A stretch of DNA of 64,000 bases from an uncultured Tateyamaria sp. Lineage in GTDB: Bacteria > Pseudomonadota > Alphaproteobacteria > Rhodobacterales > Rhodobacteraceae. Positions within the stretch are counted from its first letter, which is position 1, and every line of letters starts with the position of its first letter. The stretch covers positions 964,501 to 1,028,500 of the forward strand of contig NZ_CANNDS010000001.1 of NCBI RefSeq assembly GCF_947503415.1, written 5' to 3'. Of the stretch, positions 35,349-43,449 are shown piece by piece. The notes below the pieces were generated by a model. It had not been told where the DNA came from and searched no databases. It saw only the letters and a list, made by a program, of their open reading frames with translations. Both the position numbers and the translations under genes were made by a program.

Positions 35349-35375
35349 CGTCCCCGGCTCAGGTCGGGGGCGTTT
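35349..35375 (+). terminator. Probable terminator after pnp
   Basis: CGTCCCCG (35349-35356) pairs with CGGGGGCG (35365-35372), one G-T pair, followed by TTT. It begins 15 bases after the pnp stop. Confidence 0.6.
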
Positions 35376-35446
35376 CCCCAGCCTCTCCACGGCGGACAGC
35401 ATGACGCGCACAACCTGCGCCAGATCAACGCCACCGGAGCACGCCC

Positions 35447-36259
35447 ATGTCACACCCCGACAGCATCGCTAACTTGCCAACAGACCGTGCCGCCGACGGC
35501 ACTCGGTTCTTTTGGGTCGACCACAGCGCGCGCGACAAGACAGTACTCCTGTCGCAAACAGACTTTGCGCGGCCCAGCCTCCAAGACGACGCCAACCTGC
35601 TGAAATCGGCGCGCCAGCGCTTCATCTACCGGTGTGTTGGCCCCGACGGATCAAAGGTGGTCAAACTCTTTCCCCTGAACTTGCTCAGCAGCCTCCACCC
35701 CCGCAAATACGCCTTGACCGAGTTCGAAAAGACCCGCGCGGCCCGTGCGCTTGGGCTGCCTGTACCCGACACCTACGCCTATATCGAACAGCGCAAATGG
35801 GGGCGCACAACTTGCGTCGGTGCCGTGTTCGAAGATCTGAACGGATACCGCGAACTCTCCAAACTACTGCGGCGACAACGGTTTACCGTGGCCGAATGCG
35901 GCCAGATCGCAGCACAGGCGCTGACCGAATTATATGCTGCGGGTGCCAATCATCTGGACGGGCGCGACGCAAACATCATGGTCCACCCCGATACGCGCGC
36001 AATGTCGATCATCGACTGGCAATATGCCGAATTTGTCGCCCCACGTGCCGATTGGCTGCTCGAGCATCTGGCCGGGTTCTACCTGCAACGCAGCCCCCAG
36101 CACAGCGACGCCTATCTGGACGCAGGCTGGCTGCGCGACCTGCACACACGCAGCTCTCACCCCATTTCATACGACACGTTCAGCAAACGCGTTCTGACCC
36201 TGTCCAGCCGCAAACGCCCTTTATCTGAACGGGCGAAACTGCTACCCGTGGCCGACTGA
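35447..36259 (+). CDS. Lipopolysaccharide-kinase-like (WaaP/RIO fold) protein
   Basis: 270 residues. A kinase-like core is visible: DGSKVVKLF (candidate ATP-binding Lys), FEKTRAARALGLPVPDTYAYIE (helix C-like Glu), GAVFEDLNGYRELSKLL (hinge), NHLDGRDANIMVHPDTRAMSIIDWQYAEF (catalytic loop Asp, metal-binding Asn, and DWQ in place of DFG). This is the pattern of small-molecule/LPS kinases such as WaaP and KdkA. It precedes three glycosyltransferase genes by 37 bases, so it may phosphorylate a core sugar of LPS or another surface glycan. Acceptor unknown; protein-kinase activity is less likely. Confidence 0.75.
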   Translation: MSHPDSIANLPTDRAADGTRFFWVDHSARDKTVLLSQTDFARPSLQDDANLLKSARQRFIYRCVGPDGSKVVKLFPLNLLSSLHPRKYALTEFEKTRAARALGLPVPDTYAYIEQRKWGRTTCVGAVFEDLNGYRELSKLLRRQRFTVAECGQIAAQALTELYAAGANHLDGRDANIMVHPDTRAMSIIDWQYAEFVAPRADWLLEHLAGFYLQRSPQHSDAYLDAGWLRDLHTRSSHPISYDTFSKRVLTLSSRKRPLSERAKLLPVAD

Positions 36260-36296
36260 AAACAATGCAAAACCGAATGGCCAATCGGCAAGGGAC

Positions 36297-37304
36297 ATGA
36301 CAGCGACAGCCAACACACCCCAGCAAACCGACACGGGCCCCGCATCACGCAAACTGCGCATCGTGGTGTCGGCGCTCACGCGCAAGCGGCCCGTGCTGGT
36401 GGCAAATATGATCCGGTCCTTTGGCGACATGGCTCTGCCCGACAATTGCGAGGTGCGCTGCCTGATTGTCGAAAACGACACAGAGCGTAAGACAGAAGCC
36501 GCCGTGCAAGCCTGCCTGCCGCTCGCCAATGGGCTGGCGCTTGATTATGTGCTGGAATCCGAACTGGGCATTCCCTTTGGGCGCAACCGCGCCGCCAAAG
36601 AGGCGATCGCATGGGGCGCCGACCTGCTGACCTATGTGGATGATGATGAATATGTCGATCCGAAATGGTTGGTCGAGATCGTGAACCGCTACCGCGAGAC
36701 AGGGGCGGCACTGATTGGCGGACCGATCCTGATCCCACCCAGCAGCGAAACCCTGACCCGCATTGAGCAGGCGTTTCACGATGACCTGACGGCCGATTAT
36801 AAGCAACGCGCCGCACACGCGATTTCCGCCGCAGCCGAAGGGCGCTTCAGCCCAGTGACAAACAACTGGCTGGGCGAGGTGTCGCTATTCACCGAACACG
36901 ACCTGTGGTTCGACGAGAGCCTGCGCTTCACAGGCGGCTCCGACAGCCGCTTTTTCCACACCGCGCGGGATCGCGGGTTCAAACTGGAATGGGCGGCCAA
37001 GGCCGTGGTCTACGCCGACATGACTGCCGACCGGCTGACCTTCGGCACGCAATTGCGCGAAGCGCATAGCCGCACAATCAACCGCATTCGTTTGGATCAA
37101 ATGGACAAACGGTTCTACTGGCTGCGCCTGCCCTTCAGCCTGCTGTTCAAACTGATCAGCGCCATGGTACTGGCTGTCACGTTGCCCTTCACCGGCGGAC
37201 GCGGCATCCTGAAACTGACACAACGCCTTGGCCTCATCACCGGACGCATCACAGCCGCGTTCGGCGGCAACTCCTCACTCTATACAAAGATCTTCGGCAA
37301 ATGA
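36297..37304 (+). CDS. Family 2 glycosyltransferase
   Basis: 335 residues. GT-A fold of family 2: KLRIVVSALTRKRPVLVANMIRSF, GIPFGRNRAAKEAIAWGADLLTYVDDDEYVDPKWL (DDD metal/nucleotide-sugar motif) and GGSDSRFFHTARDRGFKLEWAAKAVVY (acceptor side). A hydrophobic patch near the C terminus (LPFSLLFKLISAMVLAVTLPF) may contact the membrane. It probably transfers a sugar to a surface glycan. Its stop overlaps the next start as ATGA. Confidence 0.9.
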   Translation: MTATANTPQQTDTGPASRKLRIVVSALTRKRPVLVANMIRSFGDMALPDNCEVRCLIVENDTERKTEAAVQACLPLANGLALDYVLESELGIPFGRNRAAKEAIAWGADLLTYVDDDEYVDPKWLVEIVNRYRETGAALIGGPILIPPSSETLTRIEQAFHDDLTADYKQRAAHAISAAAEGRFSPVTNNWLGEVSLFTEHDLWFDESLRFTGGSDSRFFHTARDRGFKLEWAAKAVVYADMTADRLTFGTQLREAHSRTINRIRLDQMDKRFYWLRLPFSLLFKLISAMVLAVTLPFTGGRGILKLTQRLGLITGRITAAFGGNSSLYTKIFGK

Positions 37305-38104
37305 CGGACACTGCCCTCAAACAGCCGGACGATCCTGCCCTGATCCTGACAATGAAATGGGGCACGCTTTACGGACCTGAATACGTCAATCGTCTCGCCG
37401 CAGGCGTAGCAAAGCACCTGAAGCGTCCGTACCGGTTCATCTGCTTCACCGACGACAGCACCGGCCTCGCAGATGGAATCGAAGCGCTGCCCTTGCCCGA
37501 AATGCGCCTGCCTGGAGGGCACGAGGATACGCGCTGGCGCAAACTGGGGCTCTTTGCAAAAGACCTCTCCGGTCTGTCCGGCACAGCACTGTTTCTGGAC
37601 CTCGACCTGATCGTCGTGGCCTCGCTTGACCCGTTTTTTGAGGATGATGCGCCCTTCCGCATCATCCGCGACGACGACCTGTTCCGAAACAAGCCATTGC
37701 GGCGCGTCAATCCCGAACGGGACCAATTCCTGCATGCGGTCGGCAACTCTTCCGTGTTTCGCTATACAGTCGGCGCGCACAGCTACATTCTGGACGCTTA
37801 TCTGGCGGACCCAGCCGCCGCCACCGCCGGTTTCGAAATCTCGCAGCAGTTCCAAAGCGCCCAACTCGCGAAGCACGGGCACCTCAACTACTGGCCCAAC
37901 GATTGGTGCGTCAGTTTCAAGAACCACTGCGTGCCGCGGGGTCTGCGCAGCTACCTGTCCGATCCCAGCCTGCCCGACGGCGCGCGTATTGTTGTCTTCG
38001 CGGGCGAACCCAAGATGCACGATGCGCTGAACGGCAAGGGCAGCAAGTGGTACAGGCGCATCGGCGATGTGAATTGGCTGCGGCAGGCGTGGGTGAACCC
38101 GTGA
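37301..38104 (+). CDS. Glycosyltransferase-like protein with DLD motif
   Basis: 267 residues. MKWGTLYGPEYVNRLAAGVAKHLKRPYRFICFTDD, WRKLGLFAKDLSGLSGTALFLDLDLIVVASLDPFF (DxD-type metal site) and PNDWCVSFKNHCVPRG, HDAL...W resemble GT-A transferases related to GT8/GT32-like families, but the exact family is uncertain. Overlaps at both ends (ATGA and GTGA) tie its translation to both neighbours, so the three transferases are likely made in fixed ratio. Confidence 0.78.
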   Translation: MTDTALKQPDDPALILTMKWGTLYGPEYVNRLAAGVAKHLKRPYRFICFTDDSTGLADGIEALPLPEMRLPGGHEDTRWRKLGLFAKDLSGLSGTALFLDLDLIVVASLDPFFEDDAPFRIIRDDDLFRNKPLRRVNPERDQFLHAVGNSSVFRYTVGAHSYILDAYLADPAAATAGFEISQQFQSAQLAKHGHLNYWPNDWCVSFKNHCVPRGLRSYLSDPSLPDGARIVVFAGEPKMHDALNGKGSKWYRRIGDVNWLRQAWVNP

Positions 38105-38940
38105 AAATAAAATTTCTCGACGACGCATTTCGAGGATTGAAGTACCTGATCCGGCGGCGACGTGCCCGGGCCGAGCTTGCCGCCCGTACCGTCACACCAA
38201 AACCTCACCCTCTGCGAACCCCGCTGATCGTGTCGCTGACCAGCTATCCCCCGCGTTTCGACAAGCTCGCGCTGACATTGCAGGGTATTCTGAAGCAGAC
38301 CATGGCAGCAGATCGCACGATCCTCTGGATTGCAGAAGAGGACATGGATGCCCTTCCTGTTTCCGTCCGCGACTTAGCGGACGATGGACTCGAGATTCGA
38401 AGCTGCCCAAATCTACGCTCTTATAAAAAGATTCTTCCCGCACTCGCCGAAGCGCCTGATGCCACGATCATCACAGCAGATGACGACGTATATTATCCGC
38501 CGCACTGGCTGGAAGATATCGTGACGGCACATCATGACAGTGGTGCCCCGGTTGTTTGCGTTCGGGGCCATTATGTCCAACTGCAAGAAGATGGCCGGCC
38601 AAAACCCTATGGTGATTGGACGATGAACCACTCCGCACCCACGCGGTCGGGGCTCATCTTTCCCACAGGTGTGTCGGGTATTTTGTACGCGCCGGGCTGC
38701 TTTGCAGCTGGCGTAACGGATTGGGAAACAGCTTCAGCCCTGTGCCCGACGGCAGACGATGTCTGGTTGTACTGGATGCACCGCCTGAACGGTGTCGAAG
38801 CATACAAATTCGGTGAATACCATCGCATTTTGGAATGGGAACGCGATCCGGTGGATTCGCTTAAAACCACAAACGCGGCCGGTGGCAACGATCAACAGAT
38901 CGCTGCCATGATCGACCGTTTTGGATGGCCCGCCCCCTGA
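38101..38940 (+). CDS. Glycosyltransferase with DDD motif
   Basis: 279 residues from GTG 38101, which overlaps the previous stop as GTGA; the open frame upstream overlaps the preceding gene. LIVSLTSYPPRFDKLALTLQGILKQT, ILWIAEED, SYKKILPALAEAPDATIITADDDVYYPPHWLE (DDD motif) and DDVWLYWMHRLNGVEAYKF indicate a GT-A transferase. The SLTSYPPR...KYLPAL type is common in glycan clusters of unknown product. Last gene of the four-gene cassette. Confidence 0.82.
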   Translation: MKIKFLDDAFRGLKYLIRRRRARAELAARTVTPKPHPLRTPLIVSLTSYPPRFDKLALTLQGILKQTMAADRTILWIAEEDMDALPVSVRDLADDGLEIRSCPNLRSYKKILPALAEAPDATIITADDDVYYPPHWLEDIVTAHHDSGAPVVCVRGHYVQLQEDGRPKPYGDWTMNHSAPTRSGLIFPTGVSGILYAPGCFAAGVTDWETASALCPTADDVWLYWMHRLNGVEAYKFGEYHRILEWERDPVDSLKTTNAAGGNDQQIAAMIDRFGWPAP

Positions 38941-38965
38941 TCACAGGAGCCGAGCCGCCACAGGA

Positions 38966-39616
38966 TCAGGTTGGCGCCTTGGTCTTGCGCAGATAGGGCA
39001 GCACCGTCTCGAACTCCCCAAACTTCGCCTTTGCATCTTCATTGGACACGGTCGGCGGAATGATCACATCCTCGCCCGGCACCCAGTTGGCTGGCGTCGC
39101 GACACCCTTGGCAGACATTTGCAACCCGTCCAGCGCCCGCACCACCTCGGCAAAGTTCCGACCCACAGTCATCGGATAGGTCATCGATAGCTTCAGTTGC
39201 TTGTCCGGCCCAATGATGAACACGGACCGCACCGTGGCGCTGTCCGCAGGTGTGCGCCCATCGGGCAAATAGGCTTCGGCTGGCAGCATATCAAAGGCCT
39301 TCGACACTTCCAGACCCGCATCGGCAATGATCGGGAAACCGGCGGTGGTGCCAGCGACCTTCTCGATGTCGCCCTTCCACTTCTTGTGGTCCTCAACGCC
39401 GTCCACGGATACACCAATCACCTTGGTTCCGCGCTTTTCCCACTCATCTGCCAATTGCGCCACAGCGCCAAATTCGGTCGTGCAGACAGGGGTGAAATCC
39501 TTGGGATGCGAAAACAGAATGGCCCAGCTGTCGCCAATCCAATCGTGCAGCGAAAGGGTGCCGTGATCCGTTTCAACCGTCAAATCGGGGATCGTGTCGT
39601 TAATGCGCAAACCCAT
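38966..39616 (-). CDS. Peroxiredoxin, 1-Cys (Prx6) type
   Basis: 216 residues. Peroxidatic Cys45 is in HPKDFTPVCTTEFGAVAQL, and the C-terminal extension (VVRALDGLQMSAKGVATPANWVPGEDVIIPPTVSNEDAK) is typical of the Prx6 group. No obvious resolving Cys is seen, so regeneration needs an external thiol. It reduces hydrogen peroxide and organic peroxides. Divergent from the aldehyde dehydrogenase downstream, convergent with the last glycosyltransferase. Confidence 0.95.
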   Translation of the reverse strand: MGLRINDTIPDLTVETDHGTLSLHDWIGDSWAILFSHPKDFTPVCTTEFGAVAQLADEWEKRGTKVIGVSVDGVEDHKKWKGDIEKVAGTTAGFPIIADAGLEVSKAFDMLPAEAYLPDGRTPADSATVRSVFIIGPDKQLKLSMTYPMTVGRNFAEVVRALDGLQMSAKGVATPANWVPGEDVIIPPTVSNEDAKAKFGEFETVLPYLRKTKAPT

Positions 39617-39741
39617 GGTGTCCTCCGTCGGGATAATGTCGTCAGACGCAACCTAAGTGATCCGGCCCGCCATTTCATCCCCCGACTTGCTCACCCGGTT
39701 CGCGGGTGCCACAGTCCACCCAAATCTCAGGGAGTTTTCCA

Positions 39742-41181
39742 ATGCTCGAAAAACGCGACTTCTACATCGGCGGCCAATGGGTCGCACCACTGAACGGCAC
39801 TGATCACCACGTGATCGACCCTTCGACCGAAGAGCCAACCGCCGTCATCTCACTCGGCGGCACAGAAGACGCAGAAGCGGCCATTGCCGCGGCCAAAGCC
39901 GCCCTTCCCGCATGGATGGCCACCCCGCTAGAAGACCGCATCGCGCTGGTCGAAAAACTGATCGAAGTGTACGAGGCCCGCGGCGAAGACCTCGCCCAAG
40001 CCATGTCCGCTGAGATGGGCGCGCCCCTCGACATGTCGCGCAGCCAGCAGGTGGGCGCAGGCACCTACCACCTCAAAAACTTCATCCGCGCCGCGAAATC
40101 CTTCGACTTCATCAAACCGCTGGGCGATCACGCCCCGAATGACCGGATCATCCACGAACCCGTCGGCGTCGCGGCCCTCATCACCCCGTGGAACTGGCCC
40201 ATGAACCAGGTCACGCTCAAAGTGGGCGCGGCGGCCATCGCGGGCTGCACCATGATCCTGAAACCCTCCGAAGAATCCCCCCTCAACGCCATGATCTTTG
40301 CCGAGATGATGGACGAGGCGGGCTTCCCTGCGGGCGTCTTCAACCTCGTGAACGGCGACGGCCCCGGCGTGGGCACAGTCCTGTCGGGCCATCCGGACGT
40401 GGACATGGTCAGCTTCACCGGCTCGTCCCGCGCGGGCCGCCTGATCTCCAAAAACGCCGCCGACACGCTCAAACGCGTGCATCTCGAACTGGGCGGCAAA
40501 GGGGCCAACGTGATCTTCGACGACGCCGACGAAAAGGCGGTCAAACGCGGCGTCCTGCACATGATGAACAACACCGGCCAAAGCTGTAACGCGCCCTCCC
40601 GCATGCTGGTCCAGCGCGGCAAATACGACGCCGCCGTCGAAGAAGCCGCAGCCGTCGCAAACAAAGTCACCGTGGGCCCGGCAAGCGAAGAAGGCCGCCA
40701 TATCGGCCCCGTCGTGAACGAAGTCCAATGGACCAAAATCCAGGACCTGATCCAAAAAGGCATCGACGAAGGAGCCAAGCTGGTCGCCGGTGGCACGGGC
40801 CGCCCCGAAGGCTTCAACAAGGGCTACTACGTCCGCCCCACCGTCTTCGCCGACGTAAACAACGACATGACGATCGCGCGCGAGGAAATCTTCGGCCCCG
40901 TCCTGTCCATCATCCCGTTCGAGACCGAGGAAGAAGCGGTTCAAATCGCCAACGACACCCCCTATGGCCTGACGAACTACGTCCAGACCCAGGATGGCGC
41001 TCGGCTCAACCGCATGGCCCAAGCGCTCCGCTCCGGCATGGTCGAAATGAACGGCACCTCCCGCGCCGCTGGCTCCCCGTTCGGCGGCATGAAACAGTCC
41101 GGCAACGGACGCGAGGGCGGCGTCTGGGGGATCGAGGATTTCCTGGAGGTCAAAGCCGTCTCCGGTTGGGCCGCCGAATAA
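39742..41181 (+). CDS. Aldehyde dehydrogenase family protein
   Basis: 479 residues from ATG 39742 (CAGGGAG upstream). ITPWNWPMNQV and FTGSSRAG (NAD site), ELGGKGANVIFDDAD (general base Glu) and nucleophile Cys282 in NNTGQSCNAPSRML are present, along with EEIFGPVLSIIPF. The GQSCNA version of the active site is seen in several broad-range dehydrogenases. Substrate is not deducible; no partner gene is adjacent. A single-domain enzyme, unlike the ALDH16 at 13720. Confidence 0.93.
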   Translation: MLEKRDFYIGGQWVAPLNGTDHHVIDPSTEEPTAVISLGGTEDAEAAIAAAKAALPAWMATPLEDRIALVEKLIEVYEARGEDLAQAMSAEMGAPLDMSRSQQVGAGTYHLKNFIRAAKSFDFIKPLGDHAPNDRIIHEPVGVAALITPWNWPMNQVTLKVGAAAIAGCTMILKPSEESPLNAMIFAEMMDEAGFPAGVFNLVNGDGPGVGTVLSGHPDVDMVSFTGSSRAGRLISKNAADTLKRVHLELGGKGANVIFDDADEKAVKRGVLHMMNNTGQSCNAPSRMLVQRGKYDAAVEEAAAVANKVTVGPASEEGRHIGPVVNEVQWTKIQDLIQKGIDEGAKLVAGGTGRPEGFNKGYYVRPTVFADVNNDMTIAREEIFGPVLSIIPFETEEEAVQIANDTPYGLTNYVQTQDGARLNRMAQALRSGMVEMNGTSRAAGSPFGGMKQSGNGREGGVWGIEDFLEVKAVSGWAAE

Positions 41182-41209
41182 CGCACGGCACGATCCAACT
41201 TCATCTTGC

Positions 41210-41256
41210 CAAATAAACTTCGGGGGGAGGCGCAGCCGGGGGGCTGGCCCCCCTCC
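41210..41256. repeat. Dispersed G-rich hairpin element, copy B
   Basis: AAATAAACTTCGGGGGG then stem GGGGGGC (41238-41244) / GCCCCCC (41247-41253), loop TG, with flanking GGAGG/CCTCC able to extend it. Lies 29 bases after the aldehyde dehydrogenase stop. Same layout as 16088-16134, 53165-53207 and 63971-64000. Confidence 0.7.
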
Positions 41257-41293
41257 CACTTTGACCACCCCAATACAGCACAAGCATGACACC

Positions 41294-41316
41294 GTAAGGC
41301 GGGGTTTCACCCCGCC
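41294..41316. repeat. GTAAGGCGG hairpin family, variant copy
   Basis: GTAA followed by GGCGGGG (41298-41304), loop TTTCA, CCCCGCC (41310-41316). It abuts the GFA stop codon (41317-41319). Related to the two identical elements at 42473 and 57117. Confidence 0.65.
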
Positions 41317-41676
41317 TCACCCCTCCGCCCACATGGGCCGATCCGCCTCATGCTCGTGAAACGCATTCCGCACGCCCGGATCATCATCCAGACACTGCGC
41401 ATTGATGGGAAAGGACGCCTCCGGCGACAACGGCTCGCCCAATGAGGTCCCGCATGCCCGACAAAACGACCGATGATAGGTAAAGGGCGGCACAGGCACC
41501 ACCGTCTCAATCTCCCCTTCCCCGTCCACCAACGTGAACTGATCCCGTTCCACAAACACAATCGTCGAGGTGCCCAGCTTGCGACACCGCGAACAATGGC
41601 AGGTCCCCATCATCTTGGGCGGCCCGCTGATCGCAAACCGCACCGCTCCACACATGCAACTTCCCTTAATCTCCAT
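41317..41676 (-). CDS. GFA-family (glutathione-dependent formaldehyde-activating-like) protein
   Basis: 119 residues. Zinc motifs of the GFA/CENP-V family: GSCMCGAVRF, TCHCSRCRK and SFCRACG. Gfa was proposed to accelerate S-hydroxymethyl-glutathione formation, though that activity is disputed; many members are of unknown function. I start at ATG 41676, preceded by GGGAGAG, rather than the longer frame. It is divergent from a WYL regulator across a 104-bp region with a 10-bp inverted repeat, so it may be that regulator's target. A paralogue lies at 51058. Confidence 0.87.
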   Translation of the reverse strand: MEIKGSCMCGAVRFAISGPPKMMGTCHCSRCRKLGTSTIVFVERDQFTLVDGEGEIETVVPVPPFTYHRSFCRACGTSLGEPLSPEASFPINAQCLDDDPGVRNAFHEHEADRPMWAEG

Positions 41677-41723
41677 CCAAATCTCTCCCGGGTCCAATGA
41701 TTGCACCACGGGTCTATCCGCCC

Positions 41724-41765
41724 CATGCTGACAGCATGGTGTCAGCATGCATATGACACTCTGTC
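41724..41765. promoter_or_regulatory. Operator-like inverted repeat between GFA and WYL regulator
   Basis: CATGCTGACA (41724-41733) and TGTCAGCATG (41740-41749) form perfect 10-bp arms with spacer GCATGG. A second, shorter TGACA-CTC-TGTC follows at 41754-41765. It lies 16-57 bases before the regulator ATG and 48 before the GFA ATG, ideal for controlling both divergent genes. Confidence 0.75.
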
Positions 41766-41780
41766 GGCAGGAGGCATGGC

Positions 41781-42476
41781 ATGAGACGCGGCGACCGACT
41801 GTTCGAAATCATCGAAATCCTGCGCCGCGCGCAGGGTCCCATCTCGGCCGACACGATCGGCGCGGAACTGGACGTGACGAAACGCACAATCTACCGCGAC
41901 ATCGCCGCCCTCATGGCCCAACGCGTGCCCATAAGGGGCGAGGCGGGCGTCGGCTATGTTCTTGAGGCAGGCTTTCATATGCCCCCACTCATGCTCACCG
42001 CGGACGAGATCGAAGCCGCCGTGCTGGGCGCGCAATGGGTGCAAAACCGGGGTGAGCCAACCCTCGCAAACGCTGCCGCAAGCCTGATCACCAAGATTGC
42101 CGCGGTCGCCCCCGACGATGCACAGGGCATCTTTGTCGAATCCGCCACCAGCGTGGCCCCGACGACACCACCTGCCGAGGTGCTCAGCGCCGCCGATATC
42201 CGCTTTGCGATCCGCCAGCGGCACAAGATCAGGCTCACCTACAAAAGCGGCACCGGGACAAGGACCGAGCGCATCATCTGGCCGATCCTGATCGGCTACC
42301 GCGATGCCGGACGCATCATCGCCGCATGGTGCGAATTGCGCGCCGCCTTCCGCTACTTCCGCACCGAACGTATCACTCAGGCAGACGTGCTGCCGGACAA
42401 GATCCCGCGTCGCATGGACCTCCTGCGCACCGAATGGCGCGCAGCGATGGATATCGAACGCCAGCGCTATGCGTAA
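41781..42476 (+). CDS. WYL-domain (YafY-type) transcriptional regulator
   Basis: 231 residues. N-terminal HTH (DRLFEIIEILRRAQGPISADTIGAELDVTKRTIYRDIAAL), a helical linker and a WYL domain (TERIIWPILIGYRDAGRIIAAWCELRAAFRYFRTERI). WYL domains sense small ligands or nucleic acid. AGGAGGC lies just before ATG 41781. Divergent from a GFA gene with a strong palindrome between, suggesting local control and autoregulation. Confidence 0.93.
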   Translation: MRRGDRLFEIIEILRRAQGPISADTIGAELDVTKRTIYRDIAALMAQRVPIRGEAGVGYVLEAGFHMPPLMLTADEIEAAVLGAQWVQNRGEPTLANAAASLITKIAAVAPDDAQGIFVESATSVAPTTPPAEVLSAADIRFAIRQRHKIRLTYKSGTGTRTERIIWPILIGYRDAGRIIAAWCELRAAFRYFRTERITQADVLPDKIPRRMDLLRTEWRAAMDIERQRYA

Positions 42477-42498
42477 GGCGGAGGTGTCCTCCGCCCCG
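42473..42498. repeat. GTAAGGCGG hairpin family, copy 1
   Basis: GTAA then GGCGGAGG (42477-42484), loop TGT, CCTCCGCC (42488-42495), CCG. The TAA is the WYL regulator's stop codon. Identical over 26 bp to 57117-57142. Confidence 0.8.
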
Positions 42499-42564
42499 AC
42501 GCATCAACCCGTTGTTAAGATTAGGGACCGTGCGGTGCGTTAACCACGGCATTTGCATCCATAC

Positions 42565-42618
42565 GCACCCGAAGGGGTGCACAGGGGGTGTACGCAGGGT
42601 GCACGGGGGGTGACAGGC
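42565..42618. repeat. Hairpin plus four 11-bp tandem repeats
   Basis: GCACCC-GAAG-GGGTGC hairpin (42565-42580) runs into four units starting at 42575, 42586, 42597 and 42608, each 11 bp and beginning GGGTG (GGGTGCACAGG, GGGTGTACGCA, GGGTGCACGGG, GGGTGACAGGC). Lies in the 218-bp gap between the convergent WYL regulator and RluA-type genes; nothing else recognised there. Confidence 0.75.
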
Positions 42619-42694
42619 CCCAAACCCCTTATTCGCAAGGGATTAACGCGCATTTCATGACGTTACGTCCGAAACGACCACCGAACGTTGCGCG

Positions 42695-43342
42695 TCAAAA
42701 CGGTGCGGGGCTTCGGAATCGCATCATCTTGCCGCTGTCCGGATGCTTGATCCGCAGCTCCTCCGAATGCAGCATCAACCGCTCAAACTCCCGCGCAGGC
42801 CCCTCCGCATAGAACGGATCACCCAGTATCGGATGCCCCAAAGCCAGCATGTGCACCCGCAACTGATGGCTCCGCCCCGTCTGCGGAAACAGCCTCACCC
42901 GGCTCTCCGTTTCCGTGTCCCGCAGCACCCGCCAATCCGTCACCGCAGGCTTGCCGTTCTCATGATCCACATGCTGTTTCGGGCGGTTCGGCCAGTCCAC
43001 GATCAGGGGCAGATCAACCCGCCCCGTCTTGGGCGTCATCCTCCCCCAAACCCTTGCCACATATGTCTTTTTCGCCGCACGCAACTCGAACTGCTTCGAC
43101 AGAAACCGCTGCGCATGGGGCGTCAAACCAAACACCATCACCCCGCTTGTGTCCCGGTCCAACCGATGCACCAACAGCGCCTGTGGCCACACCGCCTGCA
43201 CCCGGGCGATCAGGCAATCGGACAGATGCTCCCCCTTGCCCGGAACGCTCAGCAGGCCCGACGGTTTCGACACCACCACCATCTCCGCATCGTCGTGCAG
43301 AATGTCCAAAGGATCATCAGGCGGGGCATAGACATCATCCAT
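42695..43342 (-). CDS. RluA-family pseudouridine synthase
   Basis: 215 residues from ATG 43342. The catalytic motif HRLDRDTSGVMVFG has Asp62; KPSGLLSVPG upstream, KTYVARVWG and LFPQTGRSHQLRVHMLALGHPILGDPFY downstream are RluA features. There is no S4 domain, matching the short RluA type that modifies 23S rRNA and some tRNAs. Target position not deducible. Divergent from the esterase gene. Confidence 0.93.
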   Translation of the reverse strand: MDDVYAPPDDPLDILHDDAEMVVVSKPSGLLSVPGKGEHLSDCLIARVQAVWPQALLVHRLDRDTSGVMVFGLTPHAQRFLSKQFELRAAKKTYVARVWGRMTPKTGRVDLPLIVDWPNRPKQHVDHENGKPAVTDWRVLRDTETESRVRLFPQTGRSHQLRVHMLALGHPILGDPFYAEGPAREFERLMLHSEELRIKHPDSGKMMRFRSPAPF

Positions 43343-43449
43343 GAGAAACCGCCTCTCAAATACGCAGACCAAAGACAACCCCCATCACGTTTCAGCGAGG
43401 GTGTCACTGACAGATTGCCTGAATCGCAAACCCATGTTCTGTCAGCAAT

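Noticed and set aside
42595..42694. A CtrA or sigma-70 promoter in the WYL/RluA gap
   Set aside because: TTAA pieces are present but not at CtrA spacing, and there is no downstream gene on either strand to be served.
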